Notes: generated by a model from the sequence alone, not told the origin. 37,062 nt of DNA from Furfurilactobacillus milii (GCF_021654115.1 NZ_JAIWJF010000012.1:1-37062), one strand, 5' to 3'. Positions 24,549 to 34,704 are shown, counted from the stretch's first letter. Numbers and translations: made by a program.

Positions 24549-26453
24549 TTAATTTCGTTTTTTGTGGACATGCTTCAGCTCAAACGCACAAAGAACGCTG
24601 ACTGCAATTAACAGGGCGAGTCCAATCAATGTGATTGGACTTGTCAGTATCTGCCCAGTTCTTGGAAGAAACTTATCTTTTTTGTCAGCCGTTGCTTGCC
24701 GTTGAGAATGCACTGCTGTTTGGGGGGTCGTTTCTGAGTGTTGTGTCTGGTTAGGCACACTCAAAGTTCGAGGCAAAGATGGTGTTACTGGGATATTTGG
24801 TGTCACTGATGTATTAGGCGTTGTTGGCGTACTTGGCGTCACCGGTGTATTCGGTGTCGTTGGTGTGCTTGGCGTCACCGGTGTATTCGGTGTCGTTGGC
24901 GTACTTGGCGTCACCGGTGTATTTGGTGTCGTTGGCGTACTTGGCGTCACCGGTGTATTTGGTGTCACCGGCGTACTTGGCGTCAAGGTGTTCACAAAGT
25001 CTGTCCCATTAAGCGTGCTGGTATACCCGGCAACTGATTCCTCTTTTAGTGAATATTCAAATTTATTCCCTAGTGCATCTGTCGTCGGTAAATTGGTGAA
25101 CGCATATGCCCACTTGCTAGCCTCAGAAACCTGACGTGTATCAACTTTTGTTCCATTTCGGTAAAGGTCAACGACAACCTGTGTTGGCCGTTTCCCGTCA
25201 CTATTATTGTTATCTACCCATTTTTTTGTGCCGGTAATTTCCGTTTCACTTATTTTGCTGTCCTTCGCGCTAACAAGTCCTGTTGAATTGGTCCCGCCAA
25301 CGACGACATCGATAGGCGTCTTATTCAACAAGTAGCCAGTTGGTGCCGTTGTTTCAATAAACTGATAGTGACCATTTTTTAGATTATTGACCGTTAATTT
25401 CCCATTAGCATCAGTCGTCGTGTCCGCACTAATCGTATTTCCTGAAGCGTCAACCAATTTGAAGTGAGCCCCTGGTAACACAGCATTCGTCGTTTGATCA
25501 GTCTTAACAAGACTAGCCGATCCAGTGTAACCATTAACGGTTCCGCCTGAGCCCCACTGTACTTGACCACTACTAGTTGCATTATCTCCCGGGCCATCTG
25601 AGGTGCTGGAACTAACACTGTTTGTCCACGAATTTCCAGCTGACTGATCGACATTAGTTACTTGCACCCTATAAGTCATATTGATGGTCTGATCAATATC
25701 CCCAAACGAAAACGAAATGTGTGATCCGTCAACGGCCACCGTTGGGGTTGCAGTTCCCGTTGAGACAAAAGTGCCCTTACTATCATAGCTACCTGTGTTA
25801 GCAACAACCGAACCATCCACAAAAGTCTGGCCAGCTCCTAATCCATCCGAAAGGACTAAATTATGTAGGCTCGTTTTATTGGGATTAACTGCTACATTCC
25901 AAGTCAACGTTGTTGGTTCATGGTTGCTGTTCAAACTACCGTTATTGATCCAGCCAATCTTGTTGATAAACCATGTAGATGTGGGGTTATTGCTTGTTTG
26001 AGTACCGTTAGCCGTTAAGTAAATAGTACCCTTTCTGTCGTATAACATTGAGGCCATCTTGGCAGAAAACGTAATTGTACCTGTGCTTGAGCCAGCACTG
26101 ATTTTTCCTTGCCCAACAACAGTATTTTTGGCATCCGTCAAATCAAACGTTTGGTCCACACTGGTGGCTACAGTACTAGGCAACGTGAATGTTGCTGTAT
26201 CTCCCTCACTAATTGAAGTCCCGTCGGCTACCTTCCAATTGTAGGCAACCTTATACCCTGTATATTTATCCAATTTAGTGTCTGAACTGACGACGTTACC
26301 CGAAGTGTCCGTAATAACCGCATCACTAGCCTGCAATCCAGAAACGGTTACAGTAGCTGCATCAGCGGTCTTCAAACCAATCACGTGTCCAAGTCCGCTC
26401 ATAAATATTAATGCAAAGGCCATTACCATTAAAAGTTGTTTGATAGTTTTCAT
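24549..26453 (-). CDS. LPxTG-anchored collagen-adhesin-like surface protein
   Basis: A 634-residue wall protein. The signal peptide (about 1-33) ends near TADAA. Residues about 34-310 form two Ig-like domains of the collagen-adhesin type. A SpaA-like domain (GSASLVKTDQTTNAVLPGAH to SAKDSK) follows, then a Cna-B domain (TGTKKWVDNNNSDGKRPTQV to FVNTL). These domains usually carry Lys-Asn isopeptide bonds. A Pro-Thr-Ser spacer with 12-residue repeats (NTPVTPSTPTTP) leads to LPRTG (596-600), a hydrophobic helix and KHVHKKRN. Sortase would attach it to peptidoglycan. The start follows GAGGG. It is monocistronic and probably binds host or matrix protein; the ligand is unknown. Confidence 0.88.
   Translation of the reverse strand: MKTIKQLLMVMAFALIFMSGLGHVIGLKTADAATVTVSGLQASDAVITDTSGNVVSSDTKLDKYTGYKVAYNWKVADGTSISEGDTATFTLPSTVATSVDQTFDLTDAKNTVVGQGKISAGSSTGTITFSAKMASMLYDRKGTIYLTANGTQTSNNPTSTWFINKIGWINNGSLNSNHEPTTLTWNVAVNPNKTSLHNLVLSDGLGAGQTFVDGSVVANTGSYDSKGTFVSTGTATPTVAVDGSHISFSFGDIDQTINMTYRVQVTNVDQSAGNSWTNSVSSSTSDGPGDNATSSGQVQWGSGGTVNGYTGSASLVKTDQTTNAVLPGAHFKLVDASGNTISADTTTDANGKLTVNNLKNGHYQFIETTAPTGYLLNKTPIDVVVGGTNSTGLVSAKDSKISETEITGTKKWVDNNNSDGKRPTQVVVDLYRNGTKVDTRQVSEASKWAYAFTNLPTTDALGNKFEYSLKEESVAGYTSTLNGTDFVNTLTPSTPVTPNTPVTPSTPTTPNTPVTPSTPTTPNTPVTPSTPTTPNTPVTPSTPTTPNTSVTPNIPVTPSLPRTLSVPNQTQHSETTPQTAVHSQRQATADKKDKFLPRTGQILTSPITLIGLALLIAVSVLCAFELKHVHKKRN
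24804..24987 (-). repeat. 36-base tandem repeats in the adhesin stalk
   Basis: A 36-base unit containing CTTGGCGTCACCGGTGTATT starts near 24832, 24868, 24904 and 24940, with degenerate units on either side. Each unit encodes 12 residues of the Pro-Thr-Ser stalk. Near-identity of units suggests recent copy-number change by slippage or recombination. Confidence 0.85.
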
Positions 26454-26891
26454 TTCACAAGTTCCCTCTTTTTTAAAATCGCGCTCAGCGTTCTGCTCAA
26501 AGCCATTAATTCAAAATTAGAATAATCTCTTTTTTAATCGGTGAATCCACACAACTCTGTTCATGCCATGTTTCATATCCGATTTAATGCACTCAGGCCA
26601 ACATCACACTCGGCTAATATCCGCCAGTCAATTGAACAGTTTTTCTGTCAGTTGTGCACTATTTTGAACAAAAATAGTCAAGGGCGCTTCCTATTACCCT
26701 ATTTTACTCCAACGTTGACCTAAATATATGTAGATATTAATTTTTAAGTACCTATTCTATTTTTCCAGACGATTAAAACGATTATTCGTATTGGTTTTTC
26801 TAAATCATTCGCATTTTTCAATATTAACAACTTCTACCCGTCCGCCTTTTATAGAGAGTAAATCGTCTTTTTATAGGATGTATGTGATATC
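26454..26891. other. AT-rich intergenic region upstream of the adhesin gene
   Basis: About 440 bases with only short chance frames. It holds the adhesin promoter and ribosome site on the minus strand. I see no RNA gene or insertion sequence. Confidence 0.5.
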
Positions 26892-26922
26892 AAAAAAGAC
26901 CTGCCAGCCTGGCAAGTCTTTT
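26892..26922 (-). terminator. Terminator of the DUF915 hydrolase gene
   Basis: AAAAGAC-c-TGCCA-gcc-TGGCA-a-GTCTTTT is a compact hairpin with T-rich tail on the minus strand, ten bases after the stop codon. Confidence 0.85.
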
Positions 26923-26932
26923 GTCTTGATGT

Positions 26933-27805
26933 TTACTTGGCCCACAAGAAATCGGCTAACATGCGGTCGACCTGAGCATTATTATGCAATAACGTGTGTT
27001 TAGCCCGTGTCCCGGTTATCTTTTGTTCACGGTATGACTTAGCTCGGTCAGCAATCAGATACCTCAGTGACAACGATGAAACATTGGGCACCGTGCCATC
27101 CGTTTGACCACCAATATCACCGTAGATATTTAATACATCCACCTGGTGCTTAGGAAATGTCTGACGCAGCTTGGTCATCTGCCGGTAAGTTGCGTTCATC
27201 TTGTTTGGTTTGCCATTCTTGTTCAGCTTTAGCCCTGCAGGTTGCCGAATGGATGCTGGCACACGTTTGAAATTCAATCCTGCGAAGTGACCGGCCATGT
27301 CGACCTGCTTTTGCAATTTGGGCAAACGTTTATCCTGACCATATTCCAATATATAGTAGATTAACGAAATATTGCCAAGTGAATGACCGACCATGTTGAA
27401 TTTAGTAATGTGATATTTCTTCTGTAAGGCAACGACAACATTTTTAGCCCATTGACCATGCTTGTAAAAATCAAGTTGCCGATTATTGGCGTAATTCACT
27501 TCCACGATTGGATTAACCGCTTGTTTGCCAATGGTGCCGTCCAAACGGACATGACCCGTTCTTGAGACAAACGCACGAATAATCGTGTTGGTTGCGCCTT
27601 CCCGTTTAGCAACACTCGTCATATGTTCCTCAGAGTGGTAATTACTGCCACCGCCGTGAAAGAAGAGCGTTGGCACTGACGACTGCACGTATTTTGCTTT
27701 TGCCTCGGCTACCCGATGTGCTTGAAAAATGCCACCACCGATGACGGAAACAAAAACTAACGCTAGTAAAGTCCAAAAGCCACGATCAATTATTTTTTGT
27801 TTCAT
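26933..27805 (-). CDS. DUF915 family alpha/beta hydrolase, membrane-anchored
   Basis: A 290-residue protein with one N-terminal hydrophobic helix (about 9-28), consistent with export or membrane anchoring. The hydrolase core has the strand VPTLFFHGGGSNYHSE (oxyanion loop), the nucleophile elbow GHSLG, the block NIYGDIGGQTDGTVPNVSSL (acid region) and a late HTLLHNN that supplies the catalytic His. This is the layout of DUF915 (PF06028) proteins, which are common at the cell surface of lactobacilli and act as esterases or lipases of unknown substrate. The start follows GGGGAGG. It is a single gene. Confidence 0.85.
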   Translation of the reverse strand: MKQKIIDRGFWTLLALVFVSVIGGGIFQAHRVAEAKAKYVQSSVPTLFFHGGGSNYHSEEHMTSVAKREGATNTIIRAFVSRTGHVRLDGTIGKQAVNPIVEVNYANNRQLDFYKHGQWAKNVVVALQKKYHITKFNMVGHSLGNISLIYYILEYGQDKRLPKLQKQVDMAGHFAGLNFKRVPASIRQPAGLKLNKNGKPNKMNATYRQMTKLRQTFPKHQVDVLNIYGDIGGQTDGTVPNVSSLSLRYLIADRAKSYREQKITGTRAKHTLLHNNAQVDRMLADFLWAK

Positions 27806-27946
27806 TATGAACCTCCCCTGCCAAGATGAACCCTCGCTGACTAATTACAACCATCCGTCTTCATAATTAGCTCAGTATTCAATCTCAATGATTACTAGAC
27901 CAGTATACTGGGTTAGAGTAGGCCTAAGGCAAGAAGAAGCACTAAT

Positions 27947-28771
27947 TTATTTGATTCGGCGAGTAAGTTTAACTTTAACCTTTTGAAACCAGAGGAACTG
28001 ACGACGACTACGTTCCATTGCTCGATAATGCTTAGGCTGCTTTTTATAAAATTCTTGATGATAATTTTCTGCCGGCCAAAACGGCTGAGCATCACGAATC
28101 GCGACGACAATCGGTTTCGAATACCGGCCTGACTCGACAACATCCAGTTTGGATGCTTCGGCGAGGTCACGCTGTTGTTTGTTATGAACGAAAATAATTG
28201 GCCTGTAAGAATCACCACGGTCATTAATCTGACCGTTATCATCAGTTGGATCAATAATCTGCCAGTAGATTTTTAATAAATCCGCATAACTCATCTTGTT
28301 TGGATCAAACACAATTTCAACGGCTTCGACATGGCCCGTCGTTTGCGAGGTGACCTGATCATATGTCGGCGAATCCACATGACCACCGGTGTAACCCGAT
28401 AAAACAGAGATAACCCCAGGACGCAGTTCAAACGGTTCAACCGTGCACCAAAAACAGCCACCAGCGAAAATGGCATGATCATACCGTGAATCCGTCAAAG
28501 CCGCCTGATGCCGAGCATAATCATACTGCTGCGACTGTTCGTCGTTTGACGTTATGGACTGATAGAAGTCGGTTACTGCTGGCGTTAAGTTGTTGCGGAC
28601 AGCCAGTGGCCGCAAACTGTGCTCAAGTTCGGCAAAGACCTTAGCCGATGTTTGACCAGCGGCCAGTTGTTCTTTGGCTTTCACTAATTGCTGCCGTTCC
28701 CAATCGCGGGTACCCGGCTCTAACAACAGGTTATAAAAGGTACTCAAATCTTTTTCAGTAATGGCTCTCAC
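27947..28771 (-). CDS. msrA: Peptide-methionine (S)-S-oxide reductase MsrA with N-terminal extension
   Basis: A 274-residue protein. The C-terminal part (about 96-260) is a complete MsrA: FAGGCFWC with catalytic Cys106, then [29 protein letters not shown] and AENYHQEFY. The first 95 residues are an extra helical domain ([20 protein letters not shown]...) that occurs in some lactobacillar MsrA proteins; its role is unknown to me. MsrA repairs oxidised methionine using thioredoxin. The start is GTG 28771 with GGGAG eight bases upstream. No resolving Cys is obvious near the C-terminus. It is a single gene. Confidence 0.9.
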   Translation of the reverse strand: MRAITEKDLSTFYNLLLEPGTRDWERQQLVKAKEQLAAGQTSAKVFAELEHSLRPLAVRNNLTPAVTDFYQSITSNDEQSQQYDYARHQAALTDSRYDHAIFAGGCFWCTVEPFELRPGVISVLSGYTGGHVDSPTYDQVTSQTTGHVEAVEIVFDPNKMSYADLLKIYWQIIDPTDDNGQINDRGDSYRPIIFVHNKQQRDLAEASKLDVVESGRYSKPIVVAIRDAQPFWPAENYHQEFYKKQPKHYRAMERSRRQFLWFQKVKVKLTRRIK

Positions 28772-28874
28772 GATATCATCTCCCTTCGAGTCGATGAATT
28801 ATTCTGACTGTCATTATCACCGCATTGCAGAAAAATAGCATATCATTTGCTCATACGCGTTATTATTATCAATC

Positions 28875-28932
28875 AAAAAAGCGCTAACCACTCGACTGTA
28901 TCTCTATACAATCAAATGATTAACGCTTATTT
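28875..28932 (-). terminator. Terminator of the large adhesin gene
   Basis: On the minus strand, GCGTTA pairs with TAGCGC around an inner GTAT/ATAC hairpin, followed by TTTTTTG. It lies ten bases after the adhesin stop codon. Confidence 0.75.
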
Positions 28933-28941
28933 ATTGTTGCT

Positions 28942-31900
28942 TTAAATACTACTATCTTGATTATCATCGGCGTTGTGGCGACGTTTGCGCCAGCCAAATA
29001 AATCTAGCAAACCAAACAGCATTGATAATAGACCTAGTCCCAAAGCTTGTAACCATGACTGCTGCCCCTCATTTGTGTGAGGCAAAAGGTTCTGGTTAGC
29101 CGCTGAGTTAGCTGCAACCCTTGACGTCGTGGCCGTTGCAGCAGTCTGTGTATCAGAACCGGCCACTGTTTGAGCAGTTGACAGTGTTTGATTCTTTGCC
29201 AAAGTCGACGCAGATGTTGCCGCAGCCGCTGTATCATCAGAATCCTTTACCAAACGCAATGTCTGTGGTGACACATCATTCAATAACAACCATGCGCTTT
29301 GACCAGGAGCAAGATGGTAACCTGCTGGAATCAAATCACCAATGTACACCCATGTGCCCGTGTAACCACTGACCTCATGGACGGCAATGATGTGACCATC
29401 AACGTCCATCAAAACTAATCTAATAGGATCCCAGTTTGGCTCATCAACAGTTGTTCGTGTCGATTGTGAACCGCCAGTGACCGGCACTGCATTTGACTGC
29501 AATGGTGTTGGATCACCCGTCATTTGACGGACGATCGGCGTCCCGGCTTCGTTAGCTGGCGTTTCATTAGTCGGCCGATTTCCCGTTGGTGTCACAACTG
29601 GAATAACAGGTGATGTGCTAACCGGCGCCACTGGCACCACACGCGGTGGCACAGTTTCAGTGGTCTGACTGCCCTGATTGGGTGTTGATAGCATACTCGT
29701 TGTCGACGCTTGCAATGGCAGATTACCCGCATCACTTGGGGTAGCAGATGCCTGCGATGGCGTTACCGACATACCACTGGTTGGCGTTGACGTTTGTGAA
29801 GTAACTACAGAAGTTCCTGTCGGGGCACCACTTGCCGGCGTCGAAGCCGTTGATGTCGACGGACCACTTGTTGGCGTCTCACTTGTCGCAACCTTCTGAT
29901 AGACATAGGTGACATCAACACTATTGGCCGTATTTGTACGATCATACTGGCCGCTTGCATTGGCAGGTGTTGCCACTAACGTATAACCACTAATCGTTAC
30001 CGACTGTGTCGCATAAGTACCACCATAAGTTAATGTTTGTGAAACCGGTGTGGCAATAACATTGCTATTATTATCCACATAATGCGTCGTCACAGTTTGA
30101 TCCTTAGCATATATGAAGTGAATATCGCTCGGATCAAGACCAACGGTGCCCTTAACGGTCGCATCACTAACAAGTGTATAACCCGCAATTGCTGGTGCTG
30201 TGAAACTATAGCTGACTCCATAGTAAGCATTCGCAAGTTGAATAGTGTTAACCGGTGTTTGACTAAACAGATCATTTCCCTGTAAGTCAGTGTAGGTGAC
30301 CTTAAATGATTCAGGATCAGCATTGTAATAGTACACAACCTGATTTTTTGCTGAGTCTGTCGACAAATCTGACCAGCTGCCGTTTGCAGGACCGGCCACA
30401 CTCGTTGCGCTTACGTAATAACCGGTTATATTCACTGGACCCGTCGTATACTGACTGTCATATTCAACAGTTGTGACTGTCGGTGCCGCCATTGTTAATA
30501 GCTCTTGCTTATCGCCATCGGTGACACGACGCACATAGGACACATTGACGTAACGATTGCCGGTATCATCGTACAGGAAAGTCATCGTCTGTGGACGATC
30601 CGTCAGTGTCGTAGTCGTTTGGGCTGGCGTTCCAACCAACGTATAGTTTGAAAAAGCAGCAGTCTGAGCCGTTACAGTGTCGCCATAGTGACCAGTCAGT
30701 TGCGTTGTGCCTAATACTTTTGTCGTGCCATTAACCACGTAATTTACTGTAACCGGTTGGCCATCCTCACGGTCATACGTATACGTTACAGTCTGTGGTG
30801 TTAACGAATACGTACCCGTAGCATTAGCCGGAGTTACCTGATTCCAAACGTAACCGGTTAACGCGTCTGCCGATGTCGAGTATGCCTGACCATATTTGCC
30901 GGCAGGAAGTGTCCGCGTAGAAATAACCGTTCCGTCAGTTAAAACGTCATTAACCGTTATAGTCGCCGCATCCTCTGGTTGATAGTAGAAATTAACAGCT
31001 GACGTATCATTCGTAAAGTTAACGACTTGGGTATTTGACAGTGCCGTGTACCCGGCAATTGCAACAGAATCCGCAGTTTGGCTTGTACCATAATCACCCG
31101 TTAAAGTGGTTGACGGTGCCAGCGCGTTAGCCGTATTAACCAAATAATAGTTAACGGTCGTTGTTTCGGTCTTTGGCAGATAGGTAAACGTCACTGTTTG
31201 ACCGGCATCTGTATAACTACCTGTAGTACTTGTTGAACCTTCTAAAGTGTATCCGTCAAACGTTTTGGCAACAGTCGTAAAGGTATCACCGACAGTGCCC
31301 GTTAACGTTTGCGCACTAGCTAATTCAGTGTTGGTCTTACCATTAACGTAGCGCACAACAACACTGCCACTCTTTGGCACAACCTTATCATACACAAGGG
31401 TGATGGCAGGCGTGCCGTTCGCATCATACGTACCTGTTAATGACCCAGATGTGACCTTGGCAAACGTATAACCGTCGAGACTGAGGATTTTGTTCTGGGC
31501 ATCATACGCCGTCCCTGTTGCACCGGTTAAACTACCGTCGCTTGCCAAAGACTTACCATTTTCATCGACATAATGAATTGTCACTGATTGTGAATTGGCC
31601 GTGTACATCAAAGTAACGGCTGATGTCGTCGCCTTACCTGTAGCGTCAACCGTGTACGTTCCTGTCAAAGAACCAGTGGTAACTGCTGAGAATGTATAAC
31701 CGGGAATCGTGAGTTGATCATCACTGACGTCGTATGAATCACCAGCAGCACCCGTCACCGCATTGTCTGTGTGAATCGTTTTGCCGTTGTTGTCGACATA
31801 GTGCACTGACAATGTTTGACTGTCACCTTGGTACTGCAGGACAATACTTTTCGCAGTAGGCTTACCAGCATTATCAACACTAAATGTGCCTTTAAGGTCC

Positions 31901-33681
31901 CCTTGTTGAACTTTAACAAAGTGATAACCAGGAATGCTAATCTCTTTATTAGTCGCATCATAACTAGTGTTGGTCTTGCCGGTCACTGTGTCGGTGGTGT
32001 GAATTGGATGACCATTTTGATCAACATAGCTGACCGTTACGCTTTGACTATTCGCTTTGTAATGAAGCGTAACCGTTTGACCACCAGAACTCAGTTTGCC
32101 TGACAGTAACGACGCATCATCAGCATCCAGAGTATAACCCGGGATAGTTGGTTCATAATCACTGACATTGTATGTGTCATCCTGTAAACCAGAAATCGTT
32201 TTGCTGGCTGCCAATGTCTTTGAAGAATCATCTTCGTCTACATAATTTACCGTTAATGACGCGGCCGTTTTCACCGGTGTAGATACTTTTTTATAGTGGA
32301 AGGTCACCGTGTTGGTTGCCCAAGAACTTTGATCATAGGTAACAGTCACAGAGCCATCGCTGTTAACGACATCCTGACTGCTGATTGAGACAGTCGGCGT
32401 ACCAGTCACTTCGTACCCGTCAATCGCTACTGGCGACACTGTTTTAGTACTACCATCTGTCGTATTGTTAACGGCCCATGACATGCTTTGATGAATCTGG
32501 TTCCCATTTTCGTCTACATATTTGGTGGTGAAGCTGTTTAGTGCGGCCTCGCCAAACGTTTTAACAGCAATATTTCCGGACGTTGAAATGGAACCGTCTG
32601 TATAAAATGTCGCGTTAGGTGCCAGAATATTCCCTGTCAGAGCAGCATTATGGGTAACTAAACTAACGACATCTGGCATATTCCAGGTGACGTTTGCAGC
32701 TGTTGTGGCATCAGTTTTACCATTTATTTTGATCGTTGTGTTGTTGATATTAACAGAACCACCGATAACGTTAATGATCACCTTGGCTGTGCCACCTGCA
32801 CTATTAGTGACGTTCGTAATATTAATGGCCCCATTGCCAAATGATGCGCCTGGAAAATCCGAACTATTTAGAACAAAAACATCTTCATCAGCACCATTGA
32901 CGCCTTGTAGAGTCAGATTAGGGTTTGATTGTGTAGGAACAATCACCTCAGCCCCTGCTGTCTGTTGTAATGCACTCAGTGCGTTAGATTCATTCTGCAG
33001 ATAAGCCTTAGCATCTGTGAAGAACGTAGTCGTGTCAATTTTAAAGATTCTATGCTTTTCCCATTGATTGCTCCACACAGTTGCATCATTGTTGACATAA
33101 AGTTTACCGTCAAAATTTGAATTGATTAATTCTACGGTATTTCCGCCAACTATGACCTGTGGCAAATTGTCATCCGACGATGTGCTATTAGCTGACGACT
33201 GATACAAAATTAAATTTCCACCAGCGGCAATTCGATAGTTCGAACTGATATTTTGAGCGGTCAAACTGTCAAATGTGAAAATCGTAAAATGTTTAGTTAC
33301 ACCTAAAACACCGTCAGAAGCATTCGCAGTTTCTGAATAACTGCCTGCCAAGTCATAAACTGGCGACACACCATCGCTAGGCACAAATCCAAATATGCCA
33401 ACCGTCGTCCCCTGTTTAAGCAATTTCGTCCAAGTGTCATACTGAATTTCAGCACCAACACCCTCCTGATAGCCTTCAATACCACCTATGGCGTCCATCC
33501 GAACGATTTCCTGAGCCGTCCCAGTCGCTTGGTAAGCACTGGTTGCTACAGATTTGGCTGTTGCAACATCGCTATCAGTGGCAGTGTTCGATAAGGATGT
33601 TACCGTAACGTCACTGTCGACAGTTGACGATGTGACCTGACTTTCGTTGGTTGCTAAAACTGTGTCATTAACACTAGCCAC
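28942..33681 (-). CDS. MucBP-repeat surface adhesin, C-terminal part downstream of an in-frame stop
   Basis: This 1579-codon open frame carries the bulk of a giant wall protein. Residues about 55-390 form a choice-of-anchor-A-like domain (AQEIVRMDAIGGIEGYQEGV... to GNILAPNATF). About 11 MucBP-type repeats follow (HYVDENGK...G..GD.YD......GY.......G.Y), the last ending near residue 1300. Then come a Thr/Ser/Pro-rich region and a sortase motif LPHTN (1533-1537) with hydrophobic helix and RKRRH. It has no signal peptide of its own. The frame continues upstream through one TAA (33688-33690) into the signal-peptide ORF, so the intact protein would be about 1775 residues. The first codon, GTG at 33681, has no ribosome site. 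The gene is probably inactivated by a recent point mutation, unless the stop is read through or is a sequencing error. Confidence 0.8.
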   Translation of the reverse strand: MASVNDTVLATNESQVTSSTVDSDVTVTSLSNTATDSDVATAKSVATSAYQATGTAQEIVRMDAIGGIEGYQEGVGAEIQYDTWTKLLKQGTTVGIFGFVPSDGVSPVYDLAGSYSETANASDGVLGVTKHFTIFTFDSLTAQNISSNYRIAAGGNLILYQSSANSTSSDDNLPQVIVGGNTVELINSNFDGKLYVNNDATVWSNQWEKHRIFKIDTTTFFTDAKAYLQNESNALSALQQTAGAEVIVPTQSNPNLTLQGVNGADEDVFVLNSSDFPGASFGNGAINITNVTNSAGGTAKVIINVIGGSVNINNTTIKINGKTDATTAANVTWNMPDVVSLVTHNAALTGNILAPNATFYTDGSISTSGNIAVKTFGEAALNSFTTKYVDENGNQIHQSMSWAVNNTTDGSTKTVSPVAIDGYEVTGTPTVSISSQDVVNSDGSVTVTYDQSSWATNTVTFHYKKVSTPVKTAASLTVNYVDEDDSSKTLAASKTISGLQDDTYNVSDYEPTIPGYTLDADDASLLSGKLSSGGQTVTLHYKANSQSVTVSYVDQNGHPIHTTDTVTGKTNTSYDATNKEISIPGYHFVKVQQGDLKGTFSVDNAGKPTAKSIVLQYQGDSQTLSVHYVDNNGKTIHTDNAVTGAAGDSYDVSDDQLTIPGYTFSAVTTGSLTGTYTVDATGKATTSAVTLMYTANSQSVTIHYVDENGKSLASDGSLTGATGTAYDAQNKILSLDGYTFAKVTSGSLTGTYDANGTPAITLVYDKVVPKSGSVVVRYVNGKTNTELASAQTLTGTVGDTFTTVAKTFDGYTLEGSTSTTGSYTDAGQTVTFTYLPKTETTTVNYYLVNTANALAPSTTLTGDYGTSQTADSVAIAGYTALSNTQVVNFTNDTSAVNFYYQPEDAATITVNDVLTDGTVISTRTLPAGKYGQAYSTSADALTGYVWNQVTPANATGTYSLTPQTVTYTYDREDGQPVTVNYVVNGTTKVLGTTQLTGHYGDTVTAQTAAFSNYTLVGTPAQTTTTLTDRPQTMTFLYDDTGNRYVNVSYVRRVTDGDKQELLTMAAPTVTTVEYDSQYTTGPVNITGYYVSATSVAGPANGSWSDLSTDSAKNQVVYYYNADPESFKVTYTDLQGNDLFSQTPVNTIQLANAYYGVSYSFTAPAIAGYTLVSDATVKGTVGLDPSDIHFIYAKDQTVTTHYVDNNSNVIATPVSQTLTYGGTYATQSVTISGYTLVATPANASGQYDRTNTANSVDVTYVYQKVATSETPTSGPSTSTASTPASGAPTGTSVVTSQTSTPTSGMSVTPSQASATPSDAGNLPLQASTTSMLSTPNQGSQTTETVPPRVVPVAPVSTSPVIPVVTPTGNRPTNETPANEAGTPIVRQMTGDPTPLQSNAVPVTGGSQSTRTTVDEPNWDPIRLVLMDVDGHIIAVHEVSGYTGTWVYIGDLIPAGYHLAPGQSAWLLLNDVSPQTLRLVKDSDDTAAAATSASTLAKNQTLSTAQTVAGSDTQTAATATTSRVAANSAANQNLLPHTNEGQQSWLQALGLGLLSMLFGLLDLFGWRKRRHNADDNQDSSI

Positions 33682-33687
33682 GTTGCT

Positions 33688-33690
33688 TTA
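33688..33690 (-). other. In-frame TAA splitting the large adhesin gene
   Basis: GAA ATT TAA AGC AAC GTG reads straight through in one frame. The change from a sense codon (CAA, AAA or GAA) to TAA needs only one base. No frameshift is present. Confidence 0.85.
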
Positions 33691-34272
33691 AATTTCAGTG
33701 CTGGCCTGACTGACCGTTGATTGTGCGGGTGATGCACCTGTTGACTCATTCGTCTGCTCACTTGTTGCTGACTGAGAAGCCGTACTAGAAACACTTTTTT
33801 GAGCGACCGAAACCGCACTAGAGGCAGCCGACTCACTATGTTTTTGTGATGCAACACTGGTCTGAGATTGCTCACTATTGTTTGTACTACCTGTACTAGA
33901 TGCTTGTTGGCCTGATTCACTGGTCGAATTTTCACTATTTGTTTTATTTGATGCTACTGACGTACTAGTCGATGTAGCCATTGATTGATTTTGCGTAGCA
34001 CTCGACGCCGAACTACTAACTGCTGAATTTTGATCAACACTGGTCGTAGCGTCGCTTGTATCGCCGTTTGACGTCTGTGCCGAATTTGATGCCGTCGAAC
34101 CGACAGCAGTCGTTTGAACGGTTGATGTCGTATTGTTGCTATCAGCATTAGCGACCGTTGTCAGTGTCATGCCGGTAGCAAACGTAATTACGGCGACGCC
34201 AGCAAACACCCAGCGCTTTCCCGCTTTGTACATTCGATAATGTAACTTTCGATTTTGATACAATTCAGGCAT
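33688..34272 (-). CDS. KxYKxGKxW signal-peptide N-terminal part of the split adhesin
   Basis: A 194-residue open frame. It starts after AAGGAGAG and has the KxYKxGKxW-type export signal (HYRMYKAGKRWVFAGVAVIT, about 11-30) and a cleavage region near VANADS. The rest is Ser-, Thr- and Gln-rich low-complexity sequence like the glycosylated stalks of serine-rich adhesins. It ends at TAA (33688-33690). The codons after the stop continue in the same frame into the 1579-codon MucBP ORF with only two codons between the stop and that frame's GTG. Alone, this fragment would be secreted but not wall-anchored. Confidence 0.82.
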   Translation of the reverse strand: MPELYQNRKLHYRMYKAGKRWVFAGVAVITFATGMTLTTVANADSNNTTSTVQTTAVGSTASNSAQTSNGDTSDATTSVDQNSAVSSSASSATQNQSMATSTSTSVASNKTNSENSTSESGQQASSTGSTNNSEQSQTSVASQKHSESAASSAVSVAQKSVSSTASQSATSEQTNESTGASPAQSTVSQASTEI

Positions 34273-34633
34273 AACTCTCCTTTTACTTCTCTCGCTTAAT
34301 GCTGATTGATATTAAAAAACATTTCTGCTCAAAATTAATCCAAATAAATAATTAAGTTGCAAAAAAGTTAAATAACTCTACTCAATTGATTGTTTTAACA
34401 CCTTTGCTTACAAAATGAAAGTGCTACACTAGCTTCTTTAAATAGTTTGCAAAAGATTTAATTATTGCGCATTTTCGCTACTATGTTAATTTATCGGTCA
34501 ATTATTTCGGTTTAAAAAATGTTTATAACGAGTTGTATCAGACGGATAATAAGTGAACCTTAAAGCATCCGTGTTTCAATAAATTTAATTCGGCAGATGG
34601 TCATTTAGGATCATTGTCATTTCAAGGAAAATA

Positions 34634-34696
34634 AAAAAAGCTTCAATTTTCGTTTCGTCACAAATTAAATGTGAGTAACAAAAACTGAAACTTTTT
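34634..34696. terminator. Long imperfect hairpin with A and T runs
   Basis: AAGCTTCAATTTT...TCACA pairs with TGTGA...AAAACTGAAACTTTTT around AATTAAA. The A and T flanks resemble a bidirectional terminator, but no gene ends nearby, so it may mark a vanished gene or a small RNA. Confidence 0.45.
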
Positions 34697-34704
34697 CGAC
34701 TACT

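Noticed and set aside
24821-25134. Val/Leu/Gly-rich plus-strand frames opposite the adhesin stalk
   Set aside because: They are antisense images of the 36-base repeats; open only because the repeat has no stops in that frame.
28942-33681. CRISPR-like periodicity in the large adhesin
   Set aside because: The repeats are protein-level MucBP modules of about 60-70 residues, not short identical DNA repeats with spacers.
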